This document shows, one piece after another, positions 32,965-42,832 of a stretch of DNA of 64,000 nt. The notes below the pieces were generated by a model. That model was not told where the DNA came from. It saw only the letters and a program-made list of their open reading frames with translations, and made no database searches. How positions within the stretch are numbered: position 1 is the stretch's first letter; each line of letters opens with the position of its first letter. A program made the translations under genes and the position numbers. Source of the DNA: Tethya wilhelma (taxonomy: Eukaryota; Porifera; Demospongiae; Tethyida; Tethyidae); assembly GCA_964030475.1 (NCBI GenBank), contig CAXIPT010000014.1:124001-188000 (forward strand), in the 5' to 3' direction.

Positions 32965-33507
32965 TATTCTTCACTGATCTTAAAAGCCACCTTCCCACCA
33001 TCAGCAAGAGTCAGACTAACAGCCATCGAGAACACGTGAATACATGATCAAGCATGGAATTGCAGAGATTTAAAGCAAACTGCGGATTACTGATAAAATA
33101 TAACTTGTGCACTAGCAGTCTGAACACACACAACAATAAATGTATAGTAAATTGGATATTAATAAGTTCTTACAAATCACTTCCTCTTCCCCCCTCCCCC
33201 CCTCCCCACATCTCCATCAGAGATAAATACACACTGTTATACATTGCCACTCTGCACTTTGGGCTGTTGTCAGTGCACCCCAACAGTGTCATGATGAGAT
33301 CAAGCAATGCAATGAATTGATCTGATCACTGTGAATGCCATCCACCATAAGTGAGCAGGATTAATTATTGTGCACAATACTGAGCCATACCATACTATAG
33401 AGTGGCATCTGCATTGTGGCCAGCTTGCGCGAGCACATAATTATGGCTAAAACCTTTATTGAGTGCAAAAAGGGTTAAAATTTTCACTGACTAACGTTCC
33501 GCCACTA
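32965..33507 (+). repeat. Direct repeat of 543 bp, copy 1
   Basis: Nearly identical to 35894-36444 (copy 2 begins at the N of 35893). Contains a C-rich run CCCCCCTCCCC. The two copies share sequence up to CGCCACTA and then diverge. After copy 1 comes the two-gene transposon. Confidence 0.9.
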
Positions 33508-33609
33508 CTGCAGTTTTCGCTTCCCATTGAACATACCGCGGAGCATGCGCACAAAATTTGTAAGCGGTAACTTCAAATTTATGCCTTCAGCCTGTCAGGA
33601 GCCATCAGT

Positions 33610-34599
33610 ATGTCAGCGGAACCAGGAAGGAAAAAGGCCTACTTAGTTGATATCAGATGGAGAGTGGTTTGGCAACGAATTGGGATGGGACTCAGCTACA
33701 GAGAAATTGCCCACCGTTTGAATATTGCTGTTGGTACAGTGCACAACATCTTCAAGCTTTTTGAAAACACTGGCACCATTGAAGCAAAGAGTGCTAGGAA
33801 GAGACCTGAAAGCTGTAAATTGGACTATCATCACCAACTCTATGCTATAGGATTAGTTCTTGAGAACCCACAGATGTACCTTGGTGAAGTCTGTTCTAAA
33901 ATTAAGGCAGTGACGAATACTGAGGTATCTCCTTCTACTGTTTGCAGGTTATTGAGTAGTTATGGTCTCACTAGAAAGAAGATTCAGCATGTAGCCCTAC
34001 AAAGAAGGTTGGACCATAGAGGATTGTACATAGCCAATGTTTCTTCTTTCCCCAAAGAACAACTAGTGTTTGTAGATGAAACTGGCTGTGATAACCGTGA
34101 AATGCTTCGGAAGTTTGGATATTCATTTCGAGGTGAGAGAGCCATTTGTCAAAAACTCCTGATCCGTGGAAAAAGAATTTCGGCTATAGCTGCAATATCA
34201 TGGACATCTGGTATTGTTGCTGTAGATCTTACTACAGAGAGTGTTGACAGGTTTGCATTCTATGATTTTGTGTGTGGAACACTAATACCCAACATGCATC
34301 CATACGATGGAGTGAGTGCAAACTCTGTCATTGTCATGGACAATTGCTCCATTCACCATGTTGATGAGGTTCAAGAGCTACTAAATAATGCAGGAATACC
34401 AGTTATTTACTTACCCCCATATAGCCCAGACTTAAATCCAATAGAAACAACATTTAGTTTTGTAAAGTCATACTTGAAAAAACATGATGATGTAATGGAT
34501 GCATTCCCTAATAAAATAACACTTGTCAAAGCTGCATTTGATTCCATACCAATTGAATACTGTCAGTCTTGGATTAAACAATCACAATGCTACAGCTAA
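33610..34599 (+). CDS. Intact IS630/Tc1-type DD34E transposase
   Basis: A single uninterrupted 329-codon frame, a normal length for the family. Residues 10-60 form a paired helix-turn-helix region (YREIAHRLNIAVGTVHNIF) for terminal-repeat binding. A second winged-helix-like part includes PSTVCRLLSSYGLTRKKIQH at about 108-127. The catalytic core has LVFVDETG (Asp156), VIVMDNCSIHHV (Asp244) and YSPDLNPIET (Glu279). There are 34 residues between Asp244 and Glu279. All key residues are present, so the protein could be active in the nucleus, excising and inserting DNA at TA. I chose the first ATG, 5 codons before GRKKAYLVDIRWRVV. It converges on the gene at 34630-35632, only 30 bp apart. Terminal repeats were not identified with confidence. 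Confidence 0.93.
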   Translation: MSAEPGRKKAYLVDIRWRVVWQRIGMGLSYREIAHRLNIAVGTVHNIFKLFENTGTIEAKSARKRPESCKLDYHHQLYAIGLVLENPQMYLGEVCSKIKAVTNTEVSPSTVCRLLSSYGLTRKKIQHVALQRRLDHRGLYIANVSSFPKEQLVFVDETGCDNREMLRKFGYSFRGERAICQKLLIRGKRISAIAAISWTSGIVAVDLTTESVDRFAFYDFVCGTLIPNMHPYDGVSANSVIVMDNCSIHHVDEVQELLNNAGIPVIYLPPYSPDLNPIETTFSFVKSYLKKHDDVMDAFPNKITLVKAAFDSIPIEYCQSWIKQSQCYS

Positions 34600-34629
34600 A
34601 TATTTTTCAGTTCTGTAATATTATATTGT

Positions 34630-35632
34630 TCAAAATTTCTTGACATCGTCCATAATTGTAGATTGAAATTCATCATATTGTTGCTTAGTAATTGCACCTT
34701 TTTCAAGTAATTCATGCCATTTTAGAAGTTGATCAACACATTGCCCTCTGAGGTTAATTCGCTTGCTTGGGGACACGACAGATGACTTACTACCACTTAC
34801 TTTCCAAAATGGCTTGTCTGGAGGGAAATCAAGTGAATCATGCTTTTTCATCATATACATGTGTGCCCACGATCGTAGTTGTTCACCACTGTACTTGTCT
34901 TTGTGTTTTTCACGAAGTGTATCCTCAATCTCCTCAACCTGAGCCATTTTATCTATGTGCTTGTCATATGACTTCCGAGAAACCTTTGCTGAAGTACCAC
35001 TATTTGAATCTTCGTTAGGACGTTTAGTACCTCGAGTTGTTTCCGGTGATGGACCAAAACACCACAATGTAATTTCATAGGGCTTTCTCTTATGACAACT
35101 GTACATCTGATCTAGATCGGTACTTGACGATAGCCATCTCTGCTTACCACGGAGTCCATGCCCTGGCTCAATATATCCTAATTGTGTGATGGGATCACCA
35201 ATCTTATCATTATGTTCAGCTAACATTTGTTTCTTCAATTCCTCAACAGTTTGAAACTTTTGCTTTGATGTCAACTGGACAATTTCAAATTCTGATTTCT
35301 TTTTAGGATTGCAAACTTTGATTGAATAGTTGTATGATGCAGATGAGGTAAGGGCAGTAGTCACTGTGGTTGAGTTGAGTCTTGATTGGGCTGTATGTGC
35401 CAAACTACCAATCACCTATATAATTATTGAAATTACATAAAGATACTTTGTGTATGTAGTCTCGCAGTCCCCATAAAAGTAACAATTGTCCAAAATTTGT
35501 GTCAGTATGGATGTGCGTTAATTAGAGGGAAATCACAGTGCAGCTTACCTTCACAATCACAGGGCTTTGTGACAGTGTTGTGCCAACATTAATGGAACAA
35601 CCACCATCATTGCTTGAGCTCGAACAAGCCAT
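34630..35632 (-). CDS. Two-exon accessory gene paired with the transposase, SHOCT-like C-terminus
   Basis: Exon 1 is 35632-35549 (ATG, MACSSSSNDGGCSINVGTTL, donor GTAAGC). Exon 2 is 35415-34630 (acceptor TATATAG), phase 0, giving 289 residues. The middle has a compact domain, SEFEIVQLTSKQKFQTVEEL through GYIEPGHGLRGKQRWL to YEITLWCFGP. A basic Ser/Lys linker follows, then RSWAHMYMMKKHDSLDFPPD. The end, CVDQLLKWHELLEKGAITKQ then QYDEFQSTIMDDVKKF, has the helix-Gly-Ala-Ile-Thr-helix form of a SHOCT domain. No catalytic motif is seen. It shares its 3' side with the intact transposase, so I infer a second transposon gene, perhaps DNA-binding or targeting. A host gene that trapped the transposon is the alternative. 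Confidence 0.75.
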
Positions 35633-35893
35633 CTTTCGCGGTGTCCAAAAGTCGCACTGTATTTGCTTGAGACACTCTCGGACACTCTACTGTCAGATAA
35701 CTTGAACTTGTCTTCGCTTCGTGACACATGGCAAGTCCCCTCCCCTTTCACGTGCACGCTTTACGCGCGCGCGCGCACGCTAATGTTCAAATGCACCCGC
35801 TTCTCATAAGATTTTCAGGATATATACTGATAAAAAGAAAGTCATATGACAAGGCATATACTGACCAATATGTGGCCTATAGGACGAACGGTN

Positions 35894-36444
35894 TATTCTT
35901 CACTGATCTTAAAAGCCACCTTCCCACCATCAGCAAGAGTCAGACTAACAGCCATCGAGAACACGTGAATACATGATCAAGCATGGAATTGCAGAGATTT
36001 AAAGCAAACTGCGGATTACTGATAAAATATAACTTGTGCACTAGCAGTCTGAACACACACAACAATAAATGTATAGTAAATTGGATATTAATAAGTTCTT
36101 ACAAATCACTTCCTCTTCCCCCCTCCCCCCCTCCCCACATCTCCATCAGAGATAAATACACACTGTTATACATTGCCACTCTTGCACTTTGGGCTGTTGT
36201 CAGTGCACCCCAACAGTGTCATGATGAGATCAAGCAATGCAATGAATTGATCTGATCACTGTGAATGCCATCCATCATAAGTGAGCAGGATTAATTATTG
36301 TGCACAATACTGAGCCATACCATACTATAGAGTGGCATCTGCATTGTGGCCAGCTTGCGCGAGCACATAATTATGGCTAAAACCTTTATTGAGTGCAAAA
36401 AGGGTTAAAATTTTCACTGGCTAACGTTCTGCTTAACGCCACTA
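35894..36444 (+). repeat. Direct repeat of 551 bp, copy 2
   Basis: Begins at the N of 35893. Matches 32965-33507 with a 7-nt insertion near its end (CTGCTTAACGCCACTA). It continues into GTTAAGCCTCGGCGCGTGAG and a (GT)n tract at about 36494-36520 that copy 1 lacks. Confidence 0.9.
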
Positions 36445-36611
36445 GTTAAGCCTCGGCGCGTGAGTATCACGTGCAGAGGATTACGGTAGTCGTTTTGTGT
36501 GTGTGTGTGTGTGTGTGTGCGTCTGTCTGTTACTAGATAATGTGAAGAATGGCCGCTCTATGGTTCAAGCCGAAGGTACTTACGTTCATGAATCGAAATT
36601 ATCTTGAAAAT

Positions 36612-37080
36612 GGTTGTGTAGAATCTTGCAAGACACTGTAGTTTCTGAGATACGAGGCTTTTGTGCTTCTCTGAACGCTTACCTTCGAAACCGCACCCAT
36701 AAATCACGCCCCACGTGTAGTGTGCGTTATCTAGAAATACAGCTGGACTGGATGTGCTTCAGATGGCTCTCAGCCTCTGTGGATGTGATGTGCTTGGCTC
36801 AGGTGCTTGCACAGGCTCAATTGATTGCAAGCTAAAATTCTGAGCTTACAAGTTAGTTGTGTCAGTGTGTTTACCAGTGAAGTTCCACTCAGTGTCACAT
36901 ATGCTTCAGCTAAGCTGCATGGTCACCAAGTAGTACTGTACTGATATTACATGATTCAGGTAGCCCATAGGTTTGCTCAATAGCATCTGACAACAGCTGA
37001 TATAATCATAGCATTGCTCATCTCTGTCTGTGATTTATGTTGCCTTATCAGCTAGTCAGTTGCAAGTTACAGAGTGTGCC
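36612..37080 (+). repeat. Dispersed repeat family F, copy 2
   Basis: The longest copy. It starts with AATCTTGCAAGACACTGTAG and TTTCTGAGATACGAGGC, then CCCCACGTGTAGTGTGCG and TTATCTAGAAATACAG, then the run shared with 31950-32338. It ends at TTGCAAGTTACAGAGTGTG, followed by a CGAGGCTTGTGCACCACCGG duplicated at 37083 and 37131. Confidence 0.75.
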
Positions 37081-37146
37081 GCCGAGGCTTGTGCACCACC
37101 GGTGCCTTTATTGATTTAGGTACCACCACGCCGAGGCTTGTGCACC

Positions 37147-38136
37147 ACCGGTGGCTAATTTTTATCTGACGCACCCTTTTGGGACTTAGAAATTTTTGCA
37201 AGGTCATCTCTAGGAAAAGGTCGTCACAATTAAATAGGTTTAGAGCTTGAAATTTGACTGTTTTACTTGTACTCTTGAGCTGAGTGTCCATCTGCAGATA
37301 AAAAAACAAAGGTAGAGAGCACTAGCTAGCTAAAGCTATAGTCTCAGTGACTTTCACCGTGATTGCCCATTGGCATTGCTGTCATGATGGCCTTTTGTGT
37401 CTGCTTTGATTTTCTACATAATCAGTCAGTGATCAGTCAAGAAGTCGACATAGCTGAGTACATGCAGCAGCAGTGATCCAATGCTTGAATGTGGCATGCT
37501 GGCTAGCAACTGCACTGCAAGTTGTGAAGCCAAAGGCTTGAGAGTTAGATGATGAGCCTGAAATAAGTCAGTTTTTTGTAATGATACATACTTTACTAGT
37601 TTCAGAAGTCTGCATTGATCAGTAGCCTAGTAGGCTGAATAAGGCATGCAGCTCAGTAAGTTGAGACTTGTGACACCATATTATTATCATAGATTATTAT
37701 GATAATAGAATCATGTATGCATGAAGTTGGATTGTATAAAGTGGCTGTATCTGTGGAGATTGAACTTCTGCAGAGGCTTTTGATCACTTCTCACAATCTG
37801 ATTGAGTAGAACAATACTTAATGAGTTTATTTCACTTGCTTTCATATATAGGCAGTCTCTGGCAGACTGTATATGCAATCTTTCTCATCTTCTCCCTTCC
37901 AGTCTCCTCTTGCCAATGGCCTCCAGGTGGTGGATCTCACTCAGGCCCCTCTGGCTCACACTCATGAGGAGACAACTTGAAGAAATCGGAGTTTGAGTAC
38001 CAAACTGATAGTCAAGCTTAATTGCTTGCATGCAATGTGTATACACTCCACATGACGACCTTTACCAGCGTGTTGACCTCGTGAAAAATTTCGAAGTCCC
38101 GAAAGGGTGCGTCAGATAAAAATTAGCCCACCGGTG
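37147..38136. mobile_element. Complete TIR element, about 990 bp
   Basis: The left end reads GGTGGCTAATTTTTATCTGA then CGCACCCTTTTGGGACTT. The right end reads AGTCCCGAAAGGGTGCG then TCAGATAAAAATTAGCCC. The interior is collinear with one half of the palindrome at 4790-6412, with shared GTCCATCTGCAGATAAA, GTGGCATGCTGGCTAG and GCAGTCTCTGGCAGACTGTA. Non-coding, so non-autonomous. Confidence 0.75.
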
Positions 38137-38137
38137 C

Positions 38138-39721
38138 CTTTATTGGATACGGTGGCTGGCTAAAGTGCAGCGTTGAATTCCACGGCTATGCAAATACGCA
38201 TGACGACCTTTACCGAAATCCAAAAAGTGTATATTAATATCGCACAGTTGATTTCATGAGATTGATCATAGATAATATTATAGCCCTAGCCGGAGTATAT
38301 TATCTATGGATTGATTTTGTGGAGTTGATTTGGTGAGATCTGATCCGGAGGGAAGATACCCATCAATTACGCCCCGTATAGCGTGCGTTATCAAGAAACA
38401 TTACAGCTTAAAATCATGCAGCAGAAGGACTTGAGTTTGGCTGGCTTAGCGGCTTGGACAGGTAAGAAACTCAATGATTAAAAGTTGATTAAAATAGTGA
38501 GATAATACTTTGTGTAAATGTATTCATCATAGTAGGTTAGTTGTGTATTTTGTGTTAATGCCCAGGCTGACTGGCATAGATACTGAGCTAGCTACTAAGC
38601 CGCATTGCAAGTATTGCAAGCATCAAAGTGAATTTCTAAACAGAGGTTATTATAACTAGGTATGCATACTGACATGTTTTAATGGTTGTGCATGCTAGTT
38701 GTGTGCGCCGAGGCTTATGCACCGTGGGTGCCTTCATTACTGATGCACAGATAAACAGCTCCTGGCATAGCCCAGCAATTTTGCTGTGGGCCGTCTTCTG
38801 ATCATCTGCAAGAGATTTCTTTCGTCTAGAAGTGTTTAGTTCATGAACAATGCATTGTTTTAAATTTTGTTGCTCATTAAGTATCCAAGAAATGCACAGC
38901 AGCAGTACTTTATTAGAATAATTATTAATCAATGAACAAAATTTGTACGTTGATTGGGAATGTTCATTCTAGTTTCATACCTTTGCTAATAATTAATTTT
39001 TAAAGCTTAGTACTGGTGGAACAAATTTTTGGATTAAAGCCAAGCAAGCCATCCAATGTATTGACAAAATGTTAGGGACCTTGGGTGATTCTTGGAACAG
39101 TATGGCCAAATCATGGAAGTTGAGTCGACCTGCAGCTTCACAAACCACTAGATTAGCTTAAGCTTCTCGAGACCTTAACACCATGATATTTATTTGGATT
39201 GTGTATACCAGTTGATTATTGTGTATAAAGTTAGTTGATTGAATCTGTCCAGCAAGACATTAACATTTTCAACGAATTGGTTGTGTCTGTCCTCTATATA
39301 GATCCATGGTCATGCTAGCTTTTGTATAATCTGACGTTCTTTCATACTAGAAAGCCTATCGTATATAGTTCTCCTTGTTTGGAGGGGAGCTAAAAAATTT
39401 ACAGCTGCATGAGCTTCAGTCCTGTGACAAGTATACCTGTCACAAACGGAATTCACCATGTGTAGAATACCCTTTGTGTTAGTCACAGTTTATTGCATAT
39501 TATTTGAGCACCAAGGGTTAATTAAGCAGGCTCAATTTTAACATGATAGTTTGATTAAACTTATGTTCAAAATAGTTTGGATACAAGTGTACAATAGTAA
39601 TTATAACATTATATTATTATGTATTGGGTAGTTCCCTAAGAGTCTCAGCTGCTAAATTCTTCTAGAGTGCTGCTAACTATCAATGCTCTTGGCAGAGATA
39701 AAAGGCCTCCCTGCCTCTGAG
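38138..39721 (+). repeat. Duplicated segment C, copy 1
   Basis: Collinear and nearly identical with 47938-49953, ending exactly at the N of 39722. It lacks the 562 bp transposon found in copy 2 (empty site ACTGA at 38582-38586). It has about 120 bp near 38210-38340 absent from copy 2. It contains an exon-like start at 38417 (MQQKDLSLAGLAAWT, then GTAAG). Confidence 0.9.
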
Positions 39722-39722
39722 N

Positions 39723-40718
39723 ATTCCTTACAGGGGGAATTCAGCACAACCTGGCTCGACTTACTATTTGCAGAAGGTCTCACATGATGTATTTGGTCTT
39801 GTAGATCACAGAGATGGTAAACAACATATCACGCTGTTCGACGAAAGTATTGGTCCAAAAAATACTGACCATACAATTTCTATCATTGAAGGCTACATCA
39901 ACAAAATCACCGACTGTCACCCATGGATTCGAAGAGTGTTGTTGTTTCTAGACAATACTTCTAATACAAACAAGAATCGTTACTTGTTCAGTTGGGGAAT
40001 GGAGCTAGTCGATCAGAGGAAACTTGACTATGTACGCTTTAGCTTTATGGTTGCAGGACACACGAAATTCGCACCTGATCGTCTTTTTGCTCAAGTATCG
40101 AATAGCTATAACTGTCGTGATGTGTTTACTATAGAGGAGCTGAAAGACATTTGCAATATGCATGCACAAACCACTATTGAAGATGGTACAGCAGTCCTAC
40201 AGTGGCGAGAATGTCTCCAAAACAAATACTCTACTCTTCCAGGAACCAGGAAGTACCACGACTTCATGATCGCCCGCTCATATGATCAGTCGGTTGTAAT
40301 GAAAGTTAGAGAGAGTTGCTATCATGGGTCATTTAGCAGTTCACCTTTGAAGGTAATTGATGAACATGCAGTTGGTATACCCACCAACAACTACAAAGAA
40401 ACAATTTTCCGTAGTCTATCAAGTGAAAAACTTGAGAACATGAAACTTATGTACAATCAGTTTATTCAACCTGATCGACGTCCTGATTACCTTCCACCAT
40501 TTGTTTCAACAGTAGCAGTGACTGCAGGACCTGGTGGTAGCTCATCAGATGGAGCATGTGGTAGTGGTGACCAATTGGTGCCTCCTCCAGCAAAACGACC
40601 ACGTAAGCAGAGTTCGTGTTCGACCCCTGGGTGTGACGGAAGTGGCCACAAGAACCCAGCATATCAGTCAAGAGGACATACTACCAGGGCAGGTTGCCCT
40701 TTATACACCAGCAATTAG
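39723..40718 (+). CDS. DUF7869-like protein, C-terminal part, cut by N
   Basis: The frame is open from the N at 39722 and ends at TAG 40716-40718, 332 codons without an ATG that must be the start. The sequence runs GSTYYLQKVSHDVFGLVDHR, then RVLLFLDNTSNTNKNRYLFS, then FSMVAGHTKFAPDRLFAQVS, then a Cys-rich/basic end PPAKRPRKQSSCSTPGCDGS. As I recall, the LDN...NKNR...GHTKFAPDR pattern marks the uncharacterised DUF7869 family, found in many animal genomes in high copy number and probably transposon-derived. Asp in FLDN and the GHT...D block could be part of an RNase H-like fold. That is inference. It converges with the OTU copy at 41004. Whether they belong together is unclear because of the assembly joins. 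Confidence 0.6.
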   Translation: MPYRGNSAQPGSTYYLQKVSHDVFGLVDHRDGKQHITLFDESIGPKNTDHTISIIEGYINKITDCHPWIRRVLLFLDNTSNTNKNRYLFSWGMELVDQRKLDYVRFSFMVAGHTKFAPDRLFAQVSNSYNCRDVFTIEELKDICNMHAQTTIEDGTAVLQWRECLQNKYSTLPGTRKYHDFMIARSYDQSVVMKVRESCYHGSFSSSPLKVIDEHAVGIPTNNYKETIFRSLSSEKLENMKLMYNQFIQPDRRPDYLPPFVSTVAVTAGPGGSSSDGACGSGDQLVPPPAKRPRKQSSCSTPGCDGSGHKNPAYQSRGHTTRAGCPLYTSN

Positions 40719-41003
40719 CTTTGATCATTATGTGCAGTGTGTAAATTGTGCTGTATTATTGTGTGTGTTGATATTGAGTTATTATTCTATACCAGGAAGT
40801 CTACCCGGAAGTAGCATTTTTCCTACAGGAAGTGACAATAAATGCTTGGCTGAGGAAACAATCATCATGAATTCTATTTCCTAGTGCTCATAGTGCTCTC
40901 TATGACTGTTAGAATATAATTCAGCCAAAAAATGAACTTTGACCCATGCAAAATAATCTTTGATTTCTAAACACGGGTACCACACATACATAACTGATTG
41001 AAC

Positions 41004-41726
41004 TTAGTCTGGCTTGCCAGCAAGCCAGACTATATTGAACTCTAATCTAGCTCCATACAGGACACTGTCTTGTTTAAAGTAGGTGGAGTGCAGGGTACTC
41101 TTGTTAGTGTGTATACTAACAACACAGTCATAGTGAACCCCTGTGTGGTAGACCAGCTCAATATGGTTTGCTTTCCTAGGGAGGGCAGGAATTTCAGCAT
41201 TGACAGGGTAATTGAGACTCTCTGCTTCACTGATGGGTCCTAGTTTGTGCCACGTCCATCTACCTTCACAAACTTGACAATAGTAGAGTGGGATCTGGAA
41301 ATAAGTAGTAGCAGCTAGTAGTTCAACTTGTGTTCCCCACACAAATGGCTTTGCCATGTTTTGGGTATGGTCATCAATGGTTGTATTGTCAGAAGTAGTT
41401 AAGTAATGTGAAAACTGCTTTCTGTTTAGTATTTCAAACTTGACAAGAAGCTTTCTGATGGTGAGATGTTCTTCCTCATGATTGTATAGGTTGACGGAGA
41501 GAGAACGAAATATGCAGTTACCATCTCCAAGTGTATGTCGGACCTTCCTTTCTTGTGTAGAGAGAAATTCAGCAGCACTGGTTTTTGGGTCACTCCTTGT
41601 TGGTGGTTTACTCCATGGGTCACTAGATGTTTGAAGATTGAGCAATTTAACCTCATCTGGTTTGAGAGGGACATCAGAGACTGTTGGATTCATCTTAATA
41701 AAGGTAGGAAATGGCGTACAGACTCC
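41004..41726 (-). CDS. OTU-family cysteine protease, last exon (inverted copy)
   Basis: Acceptor TTGATAG precedes base 41726. The frame includes MNPTVSDVPLKPDEVKLLNL and the OTU core LGDGNCIFRSLSVN, where the Cys is the nucleophile. WGTQVELLAA and HTGVHYDCVV follow, with the catalytic His. OTU proteases remove ubiquitin. Compared with the plus-strand copy (45059-45742), one extra A after SIHTN shifts the frame. The tail reads KSTLHSTYFKQDSVLYGARL and continues 16 residues through the palindrome to a TGA at 41004. The change lies beyond the His, so catalysis could survive. Upstream exons are missing because sequence stops in (CA)n at the 9-N gap. Confidence 0.8.
   Translation of the reverse strand, partial: GVCTPFPTFIKMNPTVSDVPLKPDEVKLLNLQTSSDPWSKPPTRSDPKTSAAEFLSTQERKVRHTLGDGNCIFRSLSVNLYNHEEEHLTIRKLLVKFEILNRKQFSHYLTTSDNTTIDDHTQNMAKPFVWGTQVELLAATTYFQIPLYYCQVCEGRWTWHKLGPISEAESLNYPVNAEIPALPRKANHIELVYHTGVHYDCVVSIHTNKSTLHSTYFKQDSVLYGARLEFNIVWLAGKPD
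41005..41032. repeat. 28 bp palindrome at the OTU gene 3' end
   Basis: TAGTCTGGCTTGC and GCAAGCCAGACTA arms with a 2-nt spacer. The plus-strand copy has the same palindrome at 45752-45779 just after its stop. It may be a 3' hairpin in the RNA or the edge of a mobile element. Confidence 0.75.
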
Positions 41727-41762
41727 CTATCAATAATAGTGTGCATGATGCAAGGTGGTATG

Positions 41763-41804
41763 GTGCACACTCACACACACACACACACACACACANNNNN
41801 NNNN
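41763..41804. repeat. (CA)n microsatellite running into a 9-N gap
   Basis: CA repeat to 41795, then nine N. This is the inverse of the (GT)n intron tract at 44934-45014 in the other OTU copy. Confidence 0.9.
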
Positions 41805-41903
41805 CAGCTATAGGCTCACAGAGGTGAAGGCAGCTATAGGCTCACAGAGGTGAAGACAGCTATAGGCTCACAGAGGTGAAGACAGCTATAGGCTCACAAA
41901 GGC
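41805..41903. repeat. 26 bp minisatellite, about 3.8 units
   Basis: Unit CAGCTATAGGCTCACAGAGG plus TGAAGA, nearly perfect. Lies at the start of the contig carrying the RasGEF exons. Confidence 0.9.
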
Positions 41904-42053
41904 GGACACAGGAAAGAGGTCACTCAAAGGGAAAACAAATGATCTCAGTCATATGGCCTCTGAGTCAGGAGAGGTCTCAAATAGTATTGTCAATCTGAAC
42001 AAAGGAGTATGGTTTCAAAGAAGTATGCACATGACATTGTACATTAAACCAAC

Positions 42054-42715
42054 CTTAATGTAAGCTGTGATGACCTTTGCCCTTGCCTGAGGGGTAATCT
42101 CTTTCAGGATTTCAGAAGAAACAAGCAAAGCAAGTTGGTTGAAGGCACGTACCATTGACATGACATTGGGAGCTTGCTGTTCCTGTGTGTGTGTGTGTGT
42201 GCACGTTTATAGTTTTAATGACAAGTAACACCTTGAGTACATATCTACCTTATTTTAATATCTCAACGATAAACGAGCAAAGTGTATGACCGAACCATAT
42301 AGTACATTCCAACTGTGCCAGTCTCTGGTGCATTATGATGAGTATTCTAGTACACTAAGTCTACTGCACGCTTGCCATTTGCAGTAGCTTGGCAACAACA
42401 AAGAGACAATAGAACAGCAACTATCACAGGTGGTGGTCAACTGACCTACCACCTGGTAGGGTAATTACGTCTCTTTATCACCAGCAGAAAAACCTAATGA
42501 GATTCAAAACTGTTGCTAAGGTGACCCATGGAGTTATTATGGCCCTGTTTACTAGAAGCCACTTCTACTATCTCATGATCTCCATTCTGGGTGCTTCAGG
42601 AGATGAGACAAGCCAGTCTTGCTAAGGCTTTACACCCACAACATAGGAGTGTGCACATGTGTACACTCAGTACACCCACCATCAGTGAGCTGATGTCATC
42701 CATGTCATGACATGT

Positions 42716-42778
<63 letters not shown>

Positions 42779-42798
42779 GTGCATGTGTGCGTGTATGA

Positions 42799-42832
<34 letters not shown>

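Noticed and set aside
33508..35892. Exact terminal inverted repeats for the two-gene transposon
   Set aside because: I compared both flanks and saw only short chance matches such as TTGAACAT, so I did not annotate ends.
41805..41903. Possible CRISPR array (26 bp repeats)
   Set aside because: Units are directly adjacent with no spacers, in animal DNA. This is a minisatellite.
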